The notes under the pieces were generated by a model that worked only from the letters and a program-made list of their open reading frames with translations, did no database searches and had not been told where the DNA came from. From NCBI GenBank assembly GCA_013433145.1, contig CM024168.1, forward strand, positions 5,650,184 to 5,714,183: a stretch of 64,000 nt of DNA, read 5' to 3'. This stretch comes from Ascaris suum (lineage: Eukaryota > Nematoda > Chromadorea > Rhabditida > Ascarididae). This document shows positions 50,701 through 64,000 of the stretch, in pieces (the first letter of the stretch is position 1; the number at the start of each line of letters is the position of its first letter). Position numbers and translations under genes: made by a program.

Positions 50701-52764
50701 TAACAGTTGACACGTCACAGCACAGACAACTACGAAAAAGATGTTTCGCACTTCCCCAAACGACGAATTAACTCGAAAGAAATCCGCTTTACTATTAGAA
50801 TTATTTGGCTGCATCACACGACTCTCCACCCTAACATTTACAAACAATATCATATAAATATCGTTCTCTATAAACAACCTCAGTGGTTTTATAATTTGAT
50901 AACTATTTGATGAGGTAATTTCGCAGTTCGCATAATAGCTTGATGAGGTGATCTTATAATCTAATAATAAGTTGCTGAGCAAAAGATACTTAAAAGCAGA
51001 AAATAACTGAATTTAACTCACAAAATCCACCCTCATTCAGTAAATCAACCGTTCGGTTTTGAAGGATCGATGCAAAATTGCAATATTCCCCCGATGATCA
51101 CGGGAAATTCTAGTGCAATAACCTCCCACATTATTTATACGTGATTTGCGCGCAATCACTCAATTCCCGATACCCATTCTCTTAATTCATTCCTTCAGAA
51201 TTTTTCCTCTTACATTCAAACCAGTGGGTCACACACAGAAAGTATTAGCACATTAATAAGTGTGGGGTTGCGCGATTGTGACATAGCTAGTTCATACAAC
51301 GTCTTATGGAAGGAGAAGACGAGGAAGGGTGGATTTGATGTAGTGAAAATGGGGGTGATGAGGAACCTAGAAGAGAGAGAGAAGTAAACCTGGTGGGAAG
51401 CAAGAAGGGAGAGAATGGGAATAAAGCTGGGGGATCGAAAGGGGAGGGTGCATGAGTTCCATCTAATGAACTGACATAAACCTCCATATTTGGTTACTCT
51501 GTTATCAAAATTGATACGAAATCCAAAAATCCAGATGCGGGCAAGCTGTCTTATCAAAGAACCATCGTGATTCTTTTTCACGTATAACTGAAAATCAAAA
51601 AAATCGGGGAACATTCAAACAGAACTTCAGCAACAGAAAAAAAGAACCACAGAAAACATTAAAGAGTGAGATAATTAAACAACATCCATTTCATACGATC
51701 TATTGACCCAACAAAGCGTCAACTAAGAACACTTGTTTATTTATGCAGTGGATCGCCTCAACGAAATCACATCAGTAAATCTTGTGCCACATACGATTAT
51801 CTCTTTGGATGGTCATTCCATACTGAAGACCAGGTATAAGCAGGGCTAGGGGAGAAGGAGAGGTGCGCCTCTTATACTCTCATTTCCTCTGAAAAGCGGA
51901 GGGAAGGATGGAGAGGTCGAAGATTGGGAGTGAGAGCAGAGATGGCATACCCCTAAAACTGAAGTGAAGCATCTAAAGTTTCCTCATAAATGCCCGCTTC
52001 AATGTGCACCCCAAAGTACCGACAAATTTCTCCCTGGAAACAATCAGAGTATAAACCGAATAGCGAATCCACATAAAATTAGACTTTTTTAGTGAAACAA
52101 TATTTATCAACGCAAAATTAATACAGACCTATATAATACAGAAATAATCAAAAGAGAAACGATGGACAGAATTTATTGGCTGAAGAAAATGATAAAAACG
52201 ATGAAAAATAAAGCATTTCTGTTTGCTCTAATTGTATGTTTCCAAACCCGAAAATATGCAAAAATCATGTAAATCTTGAATTTGTGCAATCAAAATATAT
52301 GCCACTCATAAAACCAAAATAAATGTAAGCAAAAAATCGGAGACTGTCACGAAATCTATCGATCAACGGACAACACATCTCCCTCCCCACCTTCTAAGAC
52401 CTATTCATGCTTAAAAGATTAGTGCATATAATTAGATGGACATCCACCCCTCCGAGAAGCCCAACCACGAAAAAAGGTTTCTATACAAAAAAAGAGATAA
52501 CTTTGCCATGCAAGTAAGAAAAATCTCGCAAAGAGGCAAAAATAATTTCCCTTATTTTACCTTTCCTGACTACCTATTTCCCCCTTGTTCTTCTATTTCT
52601 ATCTTGCCAGAAATATGCCAGAAATTTCTATCTTTCCTTCTTACGATAAGTTACAATAAATCACTGCGAAATCCTCACATTGATTTGCTGCAAGTTACAG
52701 TTATCAAATTTGCTAAGTCAATCAAAAATTTGCTTAAATTGGCCTAAAGCATAGAAAAGGTGAT

Positions 52765-52785
52765 GGGTGGGGGGGGGGGGTGGGG
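52765..52785 (+). repeat. Compact G tract (GGG-T-G12-T-GGGG)
   Basis: Nineteen G in 21 bases, a textbook quadruplex-capable tract on the plus strand, in a stretch with no established gene. Confidence 0.9.
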
Positions 52786-54694
52786 ATCTACGCCCATAGT
52801 GCAAGTTATACTCATCGAGTTTCATTGCTGCACCTTTCCTGGATTGAAGAAGCAATTTTTGACTGCATGAACGTGTGCACACGCATGACAAGATGAATAC
52901 AAGCCCCAGTTGCAGAAATGTGCATGGACACAAGAAACGCCACAAAAAACTCACGATATAAAATAGAGCCCCAAATCGCTCTCAGCGCAGTGCCTTGGGC
53001 ATCACGATGCAGATGCATACTTCCATATTGAATAGCCACAGATTCAAAGCAGAGTGTCGGGGTTCGCCAAATTCACAAAAATAGGTACTTTAGGGTATAT
53101 TCAGGGTAAATCGTGGCGCATATTCTGGAATGAAACATGACACCTACAGATGAGCAGTCATTGAACATCGCAGAACAACAGGTGATGATGCATGCGAAGG
53201 CAGCATTCCTTACTCACCTAAACGCAAAGAAAGGCATGTAAACATCCCACATGTCCGCCTTGTAGCCATCTGCTATTACATAAACGTCACCCATCAATGA
53301 AGCACAGAAATGGGCAGTGGTTATTTAAGCACTCTTCTTCTAATCCCTCTGCCTCCACCTCCCCATACTGGAGACAAAAAACACTCCTCTTACAGAAGAC
53401 CAATAAACGAAATAATTGATTAGGGGCTATGTTCACTCTCTATGTTTCTGCAATCTATATATGACTTTTAGGTTGAAGTCTAAAGAATAACTACTTACGA
53501 AGTAAAAAGTAATCAAGCAATCAGAATTCACAGTTGCCTTCACAAATAAACTGCAACAATCGTTATATCTATAAATAGGCTCTAAACATGATTGTTTCTT
53601 TGCAATATGAATATCTGAATGAGGTTTTTTTTGAGAAAATGATATTATGACGTTGAATTATTTAGTGCTCTTTGTGTCTTCTGATTCGTTTTATTGCTTC
53701 TATAACGTAATCATCAGAAATTTCTCTCCCGCAAGCATGTCCACAACAAATTAACCATCAGCAATCTACTATCAAAATGTCATTTAAATTAATAAAAAAG
53801 AAGCTCAGTTAGAGGGGAAATGAAAAGCTCAGCACTAATCACAGAAACGCTTTCACTATGAAGCAAACATAAAAGCGGAAGTTGCGCACTATTCGATGGC
53901 TTGTCCACGTCAACCATAAGCACTGAAGTGCAAATATTTATTTGCCATTCCAAAATGCTCTTTTGATAGTACAAAATTTAGGTGTTCATTCGCGGTCCTT
54001 TCAAAATTGGGCATTTATTTCTTTTCCATACTCCACATTTGGAATATCCAACATCCCAATCAGATCGCGAGTACACTGCGAATTCCTACTAGCTGACATT
54101 TTCGCTATTATTCTTCCTTTTTTTCACTCAATGACCTGTGCAAGAACCTACAAAAGAGTATCAATGAATGGGAACAGAGGTTATGCTCTACCTAGGTGGT
54201 ACACTGTTGCACATCGTGCAGGTGGTACAGGTGAAACATTGTGCAGTGCAGCGAAGTGCCCTGTAGATTTGGCTGGCAAAAACGAACAACGCAACGGATC
54301 GACTTCCCTCGCGAAGAGTTTTTGCATAAAGTGAAATGCGGCAAACGAAAGAATTTCTCCAATTTGCAATAAATAAAATTATCGAAATTGAATTACCATC
54401 AAAACACAAGAGAAAGATGTGCGATGTGTTGTGTGGAGTGACGCTGAGAAACGGCCTTCAGATGCCATCAATCATAATAAAGGAAAAATCGATATTCCAC
54501 CCGGCAGTGCTAATCAAAAGAACGCAACGACGTATGTCCCAAACGCGTATACACGTCACATCTATCCTCCTCTCTATGCCACACAAAAACTACAACGAGC
54601 AAATTTCATCCACATGCGCACTCCGCCCTCAGAGAGTGCTCTCATCCTCAATCCTCATGTCGCTCCCCTCCCCCTTATCAAACCTGAAATTCCA

Positions 54695-54704
54695 CCCCCC
54701 CCCC
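54695..54704. repeat. C10 homopolymer
   Basis: A run of ten C, with CCCC and CCCCC runs about 25-35 bases upstream. It is one of several G/C homopolymers in the window. Confidence 0.85.
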
Positions 54705-57700
54705 ATAAATGAAATCTTGTAACAACTCTCGAAACAACATCGATCCTCAGGTGTGCAAAAGAACATCGCACCTCAGCAAGGGGTACTCGCAAAAACAATT
54801 TGGGTGCGGGCACGAAGAGAGCGGAAACCAACGACGGCGATAGGGCATCAAAAAAATAGTGCACGCTGAGTGAATGCAACACGCGAATGGTAGCACGTCT
54901 TAAGTGAGTGCAATAGACATCAATGCTAACATAATCGCTCTTATGCACCCTGCACGCACGCATACCGCTGCGCAAGCACACGACACGAAGAGAGTATGCA
55001 CTTATGAGAGAGTGACGACACATAGAGATGGCTATGTTGGCGCGTTCAGTGATGACCCCCCAACTTGACGCTTCAAATAACGCATCCGTTTTTGGAACGC
55101 TGGATGCCAGTCAACTTGGCATGCTTATTAAAGTTGCCTTCTTGAATCATCATGACGTCATGGGAGCCTTGACGTGAGGAATTAACAAGGAGGAGAGGTG
55201 GAGAGGAGTTTCCGTGATACTAGGCAGCAGTTCACTGTCGAAATCAGAATACAGGTCTTCAAGAAATTTCATTGCTCTCGTAATCTTGCATTTGCATAAC
55301 ACATTACTGCTGTCTACTTTTCGATAGTCTCAACACGGAAACCGTTGAAAATTAAGTGCAAAATTTGCCGATTACAATGTGTACTACAAGGTGGACTCTC
55401 TACAGCGTCTTCCACAGTAGTACATTGCGTTCGAAGAGAGTTGCCGATGTTTAAAGGTGCCAAAAGGCATGTATTCACTTCACACCTGCCACGTTACAAA
55501 AAACGAGCATCCTAGAGCGGAGTTGCAAGTGCGGTTGCATCGGTCAAAAAAGGAAGATGTCTCTTGAAATCTATCATTCGTTGCGAAATTATGCAGCTAG
55601 CTGGATGAGATAACGGCGAACAAAAGCACACATCGCGCCACCCGCCTTTCTTAACTGTATGTCGTAATATGATACAGCCAACACTTACAATTTTTTAAAT
55701 TCAGTAAATAAAAATTCACCTGTCGGCGGGAAATAGTTTAACACCGCCACCTCGAGCTGCAATACATTTTCGCACAGTTGAATCTAGAGGATGTTAGAGT
55801 CCTCTTGCAGGAAACCTCCGATAAAAGAGCGCCGCCTGCGCGACCCGATTTACAAGAGATTTCTCACGAGTTTCATATGTGTTGAATATTGGGTATAAAG
55901 GAATTTAGAGGCCTCTCACTGGAAAAATCTTTACAACTTTTTCCTCTCACTGGACAGTGAAGTGAAAATTTCATACTATTAAACCTCGTAATTTTAGCTT
56001 CAATAATTTCCACGGGGAAAAGGAGATGCACACTTATACAAATGTATACACAAAACATTACAGTGCACTTCTGCAAATGCGCATCAAAAATAATAAAGGA
56101 AATATACTTTGATGAGCATTTCATAACAAATATCAGCGTAATTACACTACCGGCACAAAAATCTTTACATCACAACCACTGGAATATCGCAGACTTAATT
56201 TCCACCTGAATCTTTGTTATAAAACTGTGCGGAGTATTTCCGCTACCCCGCTCTCAGAAACATTTCACGTTGTTCCTCCCTTAGCCGATGAGGCATCACT
56301 TCTGAGTTCACTTTAAAACGTTGCAGCCAAAACAATGTTTTCTTGGCTTCCTGTTGTATCAGCCTGGAATGTGCATTCACTCGTTCATCTTTTAAACTGC
56401 TCCACGTTTTTCAAGCTGAGTCATTTCGATTTACATATTATTGTTGTCCTTATTTATTGAATATCTACTCGCTCGGCGTGCAGCTTAGCAAATGTTTTGC
56501 TCTTCTTCGTTTCTTAGGCTTAAATATTTGGGTTTTCCCACTTCGAGACATTGAAATGAAATGAATAAAATTAATTATGCGCGAATTGCAGAACAACAAG
56601 AAGAAGAAAATAAAAATGAGATGAAAAGAAAGGCGATAATAAGAGATTCCTCAAAGAGGAATACAACACACTCATTTTTCTATTGTTACGCTGCTTGAAG
56701 CTGAGATTAATTTCACTTATTTCCATTAGTGCCATCGGAAGCACTCTCACTTCCGAGGCCAAGTATGAAGATAGCCACTCGTGAGGTGATATCAGCATTC
56801 AAGCATGAGAGGTCAGAGAGGTGAAAGTAATCAAAAACGATACCACAGAATAACAAATTATTCTACAGACCATTAAAATAGACCTGAAATTCCACTCGTG
56901 CGCTCTTTGTTAATTTTAGAACCTAAAAGACATTATTTTCTGAAACCCGCCCACCTTCAGTGCCAAAAAGCGCTTGAATATATCACATCCTCTAGGGCAG
57001 AACTGCAAAACCTGCAATCCAACTCCACGGATCCATTCGCCCGCAAACTTTACGATCCAAATACGTCATTCCACGAAAAGCTCATAATCATGACGGCGAT
57101 GCAGTAGTGATGTTTCATCACTGATAACTGATAACATATCTACAGATAACTGGAAACTTGAATACACTTATTAAACCTTTCCCACCACGAGAATTCAGTA
57201 TGAGCAACAGGTAAGAACAAAATAAAAAGCAATCAGCAATTTATATTAGTGAGATTCCGCAGAAGCAGACTGACAAGCTGCACAAACACTTAGAGAGTGT
57301 TAATTAGAAGCTGAAGTTAATCGACATTCAACAGGCAAATATCATGAAGTAGAGATGGATCCTTCGTTCAAACAAGCAAGAACTTTTCTCGATACCACTT
57401 CGCATCCGCGCCTTCAGTAAATGCAATCATTGGTGGCGCAAATGTCACACGACAGATGACTGATACTGAAGAAAGGCTATTTGGAAGTAGTTTTGTTGCA
57501 TACGGAGGTTGCGTTCCCATATTTCTGTAGTATACAGCTCTCAAGTGATCATAAATGAGGATATGTGATCAATTTTTTGCAAGTCCCTAGAGGCACACAC
57601 CCCATCGGTGCCATAGAAGTGGACGCTGAACAGAGGAATAATCTCCAGCTTCGTGGTGGGATCGCCGCATTTCGCTATAATCTTACCTCATCACGGTGGG

Positions 57701-57810
57701 ATTAATCCACCCACTTCACAAATCAGTAAGTTATTTATCAACAAAGTTGGAATAAAAAACCTGGTAACGACAAGCAGAACGCTGAGGAAACAACTGAGAA
57801 GGACGCGAGA

Positions 57811-58710
57811 TTAAAATGCGATTAAGGCAATCAACCACTGCGACGTGCTGCAACCTCTCATTTCATTGTCAGCGCACAAACCGATCGCATTAAGGTTCAA
57901 CATCCTTGTTTCGAACTCAAATTTCAGATGTTGGTGCCTAATTTTGTGGAACTTAATCGATGAGGTCCTTCTTTGAGGAACAAGCCAGAAGATATCACCA
58001 AAATTTGCGGTGACATCTCTATCGCCTTCTAGAATAATGAAGCGACCGTTAGACGGCTTATAATCCATGCCAAAGATTCGTCCCGTTGATCGAATGTTAC
58101 ATATTACAAGACGAATGAATTTTAGTGGCTGTTGTCTTAGCGCGTTTTCGACCTTAACATCTACTGATGGATTCTGAAAATGTAAGACCAACGAAGACAA
58201 CTCAACGGTTATCGTGAAATTAGGCGACTAATTGAGAACCGATTTAAACCCCTGACATAAGTGGCAGATGAACCTAGCAAATTCCTATTTCCATCTAAAA
58301 GAGGCTTATTCCCCCAAAGGCCTTTGCGGTCTCCACAACGGCTTTAAAGTTTGTCGTTTGATGCAGTAAAGAAAGACACGGTTAACGAAACGGACGTTAG
58401 TTAAACTTAATGAAATATGCAAACAACCTATAGATACAACGCACAGACATGTTGTGCACAATGACATCTAATAACAGGCATGTAATCGGCAATTCTGACC
58501 TGAGAATATGTGCGCCCATCAAGAAACTGATAAATATGTGATTTACGACATCTGCCGGAGAATGGCGACAGATCACTGATTCCTTACACGTGCAACTTCC
58601 AAAAGTTTTAGAGGCGATACACTCCACGCATCTTACATTGACGTCTATTGGACCGACCGATTGTACAAATACACAAATTCGGTTGTTAAATTTTGAACTG
58701 TAACCTTAGG
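57811..58710 (-). CDS. Possible two-exon gene of unknown function
   Basis: The downstream part (57811-58173) is open for 121 codons after a strong TTTTCAG acceptor, reading NPSVDVKVENALRQQ and later GRIFGMDYKPSNGRFIILEG. An upstream open stretch (about 58547-58710) ends at a GATGTC/GTAAAT donor in matching phase 0 and contains a cysteine-rich segment (VRCVECIASKTFGSCTCKES). The start is not defined. I do not recognise a domain. A frame of this length is not rare by chance at this base composition, so only the phase-matched acceptor and donor argue for a gene. A small secreted or cysteine-rich protein is one reading; random sequence is the other. Confidence 0.2.
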
Positions 58711-61700
58711 ATACTTTAAGACAGTACTCGCATAAAAGAGTTGAGGAATCGAAGTGAAGCCCGAGTTCATGCTTTCCTTCTGGTTTCAATATACTTGGGC
58801 AAAAATTTAGAGAAGATTATTAAAACCGGAGTTTGCAAAAAAAAGTTGTCCGAAGTGCAAATTAAAAGGGCTGAGATGCTCACAGAGAGAACACGAATAT
58901 CCTAAGTGTTGAGTTAAACCGGTTCGCTCCTCTCCACCCGCAATAACCTCCTCCAACATCCTTCCCGTTGTCTCCTTCATACCCGTTTTATAACAGGTTT
59001 ATCCTTTCGTTTGTTTTCTTCACAAACACTTTGTAACAGTCATTCTCCTCCTCTGTCTCTTTCACGTGTATTTTGTAACAAGTGGCCGGTAACAATGCTT
59101 TTGGAAAATAATTCTCTATTTGCGCTGGCAATTTTGAGAAGATGACCCGCAAAAACGCCTTTGTAAAGACTGTCTGGAACTATAACATTTGCTTGCAAAA
59201 TTACAGCTGAATTTCCGCCAATAACTGTCGAAGTTCCAAAAACCTGGAAATGTAGGTGCAGGACGCATCAGTACTCACCTCGATACTGCTAACGAACAAT
59301 CGGTCAAAAATATAAATGTGGAAGCATCACAACCAAACATTTGTGTCTTGCCATCACAATGACACAACGGAAACCTGACGAACACTTTCACCCATTTCCG
59401 TTGACACAAACAGAGCAGAGGAAAAGACGAGGTGAAACAATGGAACGATGTCGCAGTCTGTTATGTTCTCAATGAGGTTTCACCGAATTGAAAGAAGTAT
59501 AATGTTCTCAACGAGACAAAAAAAACGACTCGTGCAGTTTGCGCTCAGCAGTTAGTTCCACGTTAAAGAAGCGTCGAGGTGATGAGCGGATTCAGATGTG
59601 ACAGGAATAGAACAGCAGTCGGGTGAAAGGATGGTTGATATTTAATCGTTCGACATGTGTGCTTGGACGGTTGTGCGGCTCAGGTCGCGTACGTGCAAGG
59701 CTATCCAAGTAAGCGCTAGTTGTGTGTCGAGTACACAGGCTATAGAGACAGGAACCCAGGTGCAACACCCCCCGAACAAATCACAACAATCCATAAAACA
59801 AAAGGCACATGGAATTATAATTTAAAAGTCGGTCACAGCTGCGCTGTATTGTCCCGAGGCGGCATAATGACGTCATCTTTCAGAGGATCCTTTCGAGACG
59901 CCAGGATGATGCTGCACACATGCGCATCAAGCTCGCACTGCAGATGCCTGACGAGGAAACATGGGACGGTGAAGTGGGAGGGTGTTGAGTTGGTGTGGTT
60001 GACATAGAAGGAGCCATATGGGAGTCAGTCGAGAGTTCGCTGGGTTTATTCAAGTTCAACATGAGTTCGGAGTGGGCTTGCAGGAGCTTCTTGACTGAAG
60101 CAATGATGAAGATTGATTCCTGGAGGATATTGCGGAACAACTCCAACACGTCGTGAGAGGCTGAAAAAGAAGAAAGCGTCATCCGCAGTGCTCTCCAAGC
60201 CCTCTGTGGATGCTGCAAGCTTGAGGGATTCTTTTGCAGGAATGAAGCATCAGAGCATGTTGGATGTTTTGTTCCAACGATGTGATGAATGGATCGCTTC
60301 ACTCACTCACAAATCCACTACCCGTACTACTTGCAATGTTGGGTCCGCTAATCACCGAACATGAACACATCGCACGGACATGCGTAATCCTTGTACTAAC
60401 CGACGACGAGGAGGTGAAGCACCTCACGCAAATCAGCGGGTAAGAAGCACTTTCCAAATTGCGCCGCACCTATTTCCACGAATATAGCTGAAAATTTCCA
60501 GATAAGTGAAATTCAAATCTTAAATTTCCCCCTGAGGGTACCTTTCCCCAGCTTCGCTTCGTCGAATTTCTCTAACAGCGCCACTGAACCGAGTGCCCGA
60601 GAGCAACGGGTCTTTTCCATTCCGCGAATATAAATCCAAAACTTTCACTTCCTCCATGCTTGCAATGTCCCTTCACTTGTATATGAAGGTATTGTCTTGA
60701 TCAGCAAACTATAAGCTACAGTTTTATTTAGGAGGTGAAGAAATAAACTGAAATCGCAGAAAGGTGAATCAGGTGAAAGAAGGCTTCTCAATAACGGTTT
60801 AGAGACCTCTATCACCTAAACAGTAAAGATAAAGAGAGATCCACATTAATTTCAGGTTCACAGACCTGCTTTGCCAAAAACCTTTAAAAACATTGTTGTT
60901 CAAAGATGGCTACGCAACACTACAAAAAAGGGGACAAAGGTGAGAGAGAGGAGGACGATGGGGGCTGGATGCGTTCAAAAGTAAAGCAACAGGGGAAGAG
61001 AGGAATGAGGAGTACGGGTTGCAATAGCTCATCTGTGATGCAAATATATGCACACATATCTCTACATTTTAACAATTACAGAACGCAACTATTTCATCCA
61101 AAAATCAATGTATGCAAATCACAGAAAATATTTTTATTCATAATTATCCTCAGAAAGGGTTCTTACAATAATATACACTTCGAAGTATTAGCAACAACAA
61201 TTAAATAAGGAACTGTGGGAAATGCGATGAATACAAAAAAAGAGAAAAACTCAGTGAGAAATTTCGTATCTCACCTGCTATTTGAGGTTTTCAACGAGCA
61301 GCACTAATCGCCGTTCACGGCGGTCAACATTTTACAGTCATTTGAATTACTTCGGGCAACAATTTAGTTCGATAGTGGGATCGATCAAGAATCAGAAAGA
61401 ATGCTGCAAACGTCCACTGCAAATTCCTTTCATTTCAGAAGAGGTGTTAATCGAATGATGCATATACGACCGTTCCCAATGAAGACATCAATACTCACGT
61501 CGATGACATACCTCTGCAATCTGATGCTTTCGAGGTCGGAATAGCAGAAGGGAAGGGGAATCAAGGAAAAGGGAGGTGGGCGGATGCGAAGGGGGTGAAA
61601 GAGATGCTGGAACACCTACCTTGCACATCAACAGTGTGTACCATCGACGTAAATATATCTTCCTTCGCTTCCTTTTTTCATAATCGACTCCCTAATCGAT

Positions 61701-62229
61701 CCTCTTACCGTCACTAACAACGCAACAAATTGAAGAAAAATGATTTTCAAAAGAGGTGCTCTTTAGCAATTTACATATAGACAAACGAAGTATCGCTCCA
61801 TTTCAACGATCACACAATCAAAGAAAGAAAGATATTCCACACTCTTCAACGAAAACATTCAAAGATTTGCAGTAACAATGCAACGCTTTGAAAGACACAA
61901 AAGAAACGAATAAAAAAGATAAAAAATAACTTTCAAAGCAATAACGAACAATACAATTCAGACTAATGAAGAAACCCTTTTTCCCAACATTTTCTTCTCA
62001 GTTTTCTCACACGGGGAAATGAAACACAACTTCAAAGTCCATTTCTGATTCCCTTCCAAATCGCAGCACAAACGTTTTTCTCATCTTTTTAAAGGGAGAT
62101 GCCTCTTTTCTACCATTTCCGTCCCCTGACCACTGCATTCCTCGAATAAATCTCTCCTTCCACACTCCTCATCTCCCACCCTCTCCTCCCCCATTTGCTC
62201 CTCAAACCGCTCCTCTCGCAACGCATTGT
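58711..62229. other. Gap before mfap1, with a gene-like island at about 59.7-60.4 kb
   Basis: Most of this stretch shows nothing recognisable. Between about 59.7 and 60.4 kb G+C rises and both strands carry strong acceptors beside open frames. On the minus strand TTTTTCAG at about 60162 is followed by ASHDVLELFRNILQES and so on, ending at 59880. On the plus strand TTCTTTTGCAG at about 60240 is followed by a short open frame. I cannot tell which strand is used, if either. The last few hundred bases before 62230 should hold the mfap1 3'UTR, but no canonical poly(A) hexamer was seen close to its stop. Confidence 0.35.
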
Positions 62230-63353
62230 TCAGTCGGTCTTTCTCTTCTTTGCAGCGGGTCTATCAAAGATATTACGCATTCCAGCCGCGTGCTTGATAT
62301 TGAATTTGCTGTTCAACTGCGTGGTGGCCGCCCATGCGCCTTGATGGTCGGTTGTGTCTTCCGCTGTCAAATGCGTCCATTTCGATCGGCTTGCCTTACC
62401 GAAGTTTTTCACCTGGAAACCATTCATTGGCAATTTAAGAAATAAACTCCAATAGGTCTGATTCTCGCCTATACCTTGGCCAATTGAATCGCTCATTAAG
62501 CAAACATGTGGACGAATCACTGCGGCATATAATAGATCCTCCTTCGTTCATAAAAACTCCATAATGTCCCCAACCTCAACAACCTAGCAAGCGATAAAAC
62601 ATTCCTGGTACAATGGAGACTTAAAAATTTGCTTCTGAGGGCATTCGCCGACCGAAGTCCCATTCCAATAACAATTTAGTCGACCCTTTTCTGCTCACCT
62701 AACAAAGATGTCCTCAACGCAGGATGTTGAGGATGATGGCCAACGAGACAAGCGCCCAGCCTATAACTTCCTAAACCATTCATCGCGACCTGTACTAATG
62801 TTGGCCTGTAACAACACTTACAAAAACTGCAGTAACAGAAGCCACCGATCAGAAATCACTAAAAAATAAGAGCCCTCGTGTCTTTGTCTCTCAAAGACCA
62901 ATAAATATCAATTCCAGTTATCCCAGAAAGCTTTACTTGACTCTATTTTAGCAAACTTTTCTACGGACAACTTATTCGAATCAAAAACATACTAACTTTC
63001 ACAGGGTCCTTCTCCCTCCGTTGTAGGAGTGCAATAGACCTCATAATCTAGGCAAACAACAAACAGTCTGCCGACAAATAAATGGCCTTTCGAGAAATCC
63101 TTTACTGCTTCAAGCCATTGAAAAGTAAGTCTAAACTGTTAGCAATAAATCTGAGCAATGCGTAAAAATAAATAAAACAGTGAAAAATTCACTAAAAACG
63201 AACCTGCATAACTTTCGGTAGAACCGACTTATCGAATTGATCGTCGAGCGTCGCCTCTGCGAAGTCGCGTTTCAATATCTCGTTCTCCTCGTCCAAATAA
63301 AATGCTCCTCGGTGGAAATATTTTTGCAAGAATTTGTACTTGCCTTTCTTTTG
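62230..63353 (-). CDS. mfap1: Microfibrillar-associated protein 1 (MFAP1), last two exons
   Basis: MFAP1, despite its name, is a nuclear, spliceosome-associated protein (B complex; works with Prp38) needed for pre-mRNA splicing. Exon 63204-63353 (50 codons, acceptor TTTTAG) reads [20 protein letters not shown], then [20 protein letters not shown] and PKVMQ. Exon 62230-62412 (60 codons plus stop) reads [20 protein letters not shown], then [19 protein letters not shown]. This is the conserved C-terminal signature of the family: YHRGAF, ILPKVMQVKNFG, THLxxxDTT and an end in KKRKT. Both exons are in phase 0, with a 791-base intron between them. The rest of the protein, normally over 400 residues, would lie to the right; no further exon was found up to 64000. 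Confidence 0.95.
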
Positions 63354-64000
63354 CTAAAATTTATGTTATATTATTTCTTTGATTTACAGTCTTGTGCCTA
63401 CTTTTTCGGATCGCTGCGTCACAGTTCATTCCTCTCTTGCTATTTTATTTGCATATAATACTCATGAAAGGCGAAGGGATTGGGTGAAGAGGGAGAGAGT
63501 GAGAGGGTCTAATGGATTCGACGGGTGCAGCAATAAGCAATGAATAAAACCTATCCTGCTAAAACTTATCTCGTCTTATAATAACGAGTTGATATTGATG
63601 AACAGTAAACGATACGCAGCGACGGGGGGATTTGTGAGTTAGTTCCTTCTTCATTTCGTAGTATACGAGATGAAACGATAAGAAATGATAGGGTGAGGGA
63701 TGCAGAGAGAATTTAAAGAACGCTCATCGATGACGCAAAAATTACAGCAAAACATTGAATTTAAACCCGAACAACAAAAGGATTTGAACCCGAAAAGACA
63801 AAGCGCAGCGAGGAACACCCCGAAGAATTGGGATTTCGCGAGTTCGATCAAGGCTCGCTTTCTCTAAATTTCCAGAGATCAGCTTTTTTTCAGCTTAGAT
63901 TTTGAAATCTCCCAATCGAAAGCACAAGGAAATCGCAACGAGCTGCACTCAGAAAACCACATTAAATCAATCACAATTTCCAATATCAGTGATTCTGAAG
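63354..64000 (-). other. mfap1 intron (runs off the right edge)
   Basis: Sequence upstream of the mfap1 penultimate exon. None of the conserved coiled-coil segments expected before it was found on the minus strand here, so this is taken as intron. Nothing else is recognisable. Confidence 0.6.

Larger units (their letters stand above)
45067..57810. other. Long stretch without an established gene
   Basis: The open frames here are at most about 130 codons, none has a recognisable product, and at this base composition several frames of 100 codons or more are expected by chance in a window this size. The part just upstream of chd-7 (to about 45.6 kb) probably holds its promoter or outron, but no clear core promoter is visible. 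Features noted inside are G- or C-run tracts at about 47.7, 52.8 and 54.7 kb. Distal regulatory elements or single-exon non-coding RNAs cannot be excluded. Confidence 0.5.

Noticed and set aside
53942..54334. 130-codon plus-strand ORF
   Set aside because: No recognisable domain and no supporting splice or promoter signal; this length is expected by chance once or twice in the window.
63780..63790. GGTTCAAATCC on the minus strand, a perfect tRNA B-box
   Set aside because: No A-box upstream and no cloverleaf can be drawn.

Overview
The window looks like nematode nuclear DNA: about 40% G+C, many small exons with TTTTCAG-type 3' splice sites, a likely spliced-leader acceptor right before a start codon, and two conserved animal nuclear proteins. 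The species cannot be named. Introns here run from about 100 bases to 2.9 kb, much longer than is usual in Caenorhabditis, so a large-intron (for example parasitic) nematode is likely. That last step is inference.

Layout. (1) 1-2.6 kb, minus strand: two exon-like segments of an unrecognised membrane protein, a short minisatellite, and an open frame running off the left edge. (2) 2.6-7.0 kb: no confident gene. It holds a GC-richer patch with shifting open frames and a TATA-like motif. (3) 7.1-45.05 kb, minus strand: one large gene, the orthologue of the chromatin remodeller CHD7/Kismet (C. elegans chd-7). I rebuilt it as 38 coding exons whose splice phases agree throughout, giving 8,265 coding bases (2,754 residues). 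Order: low-complexity Gln/Pro/Ala-rich N terminus, acidic and basic linkers, tandem chromodomains, two-lobed SNF2 ATPase, SANT/SLIDE-like region, two BRK domains, Gln/Leu/Ser-rich tail. Its introns hold a 94-base near-perfect palindrome, a (TA)n microsatellite and a 21-base homopolymer. (4) 45.1-62.2 kb: a long stretch with no gene I can establish, containing two weak gene-like islands and several G runs. (5) 62.2-63.35 kb, minus strand: the last two coding exons of MFAP1, a spliceosome-associated protein. The rest of that gene lies beyond the right edge.

Both confident genes encode nuclear proteins and lie on the minus strand, but about 17 kb separates them and nothing suggests an operon. 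CHD7-family proteins slide nucleosomes at enhancers and promoters, and MFAP1 acts in pre-mRNA splicing. No functional link between them is implied beyond position. No CRISPR array, rRNA, convincing tRNA or intact transposon was found.
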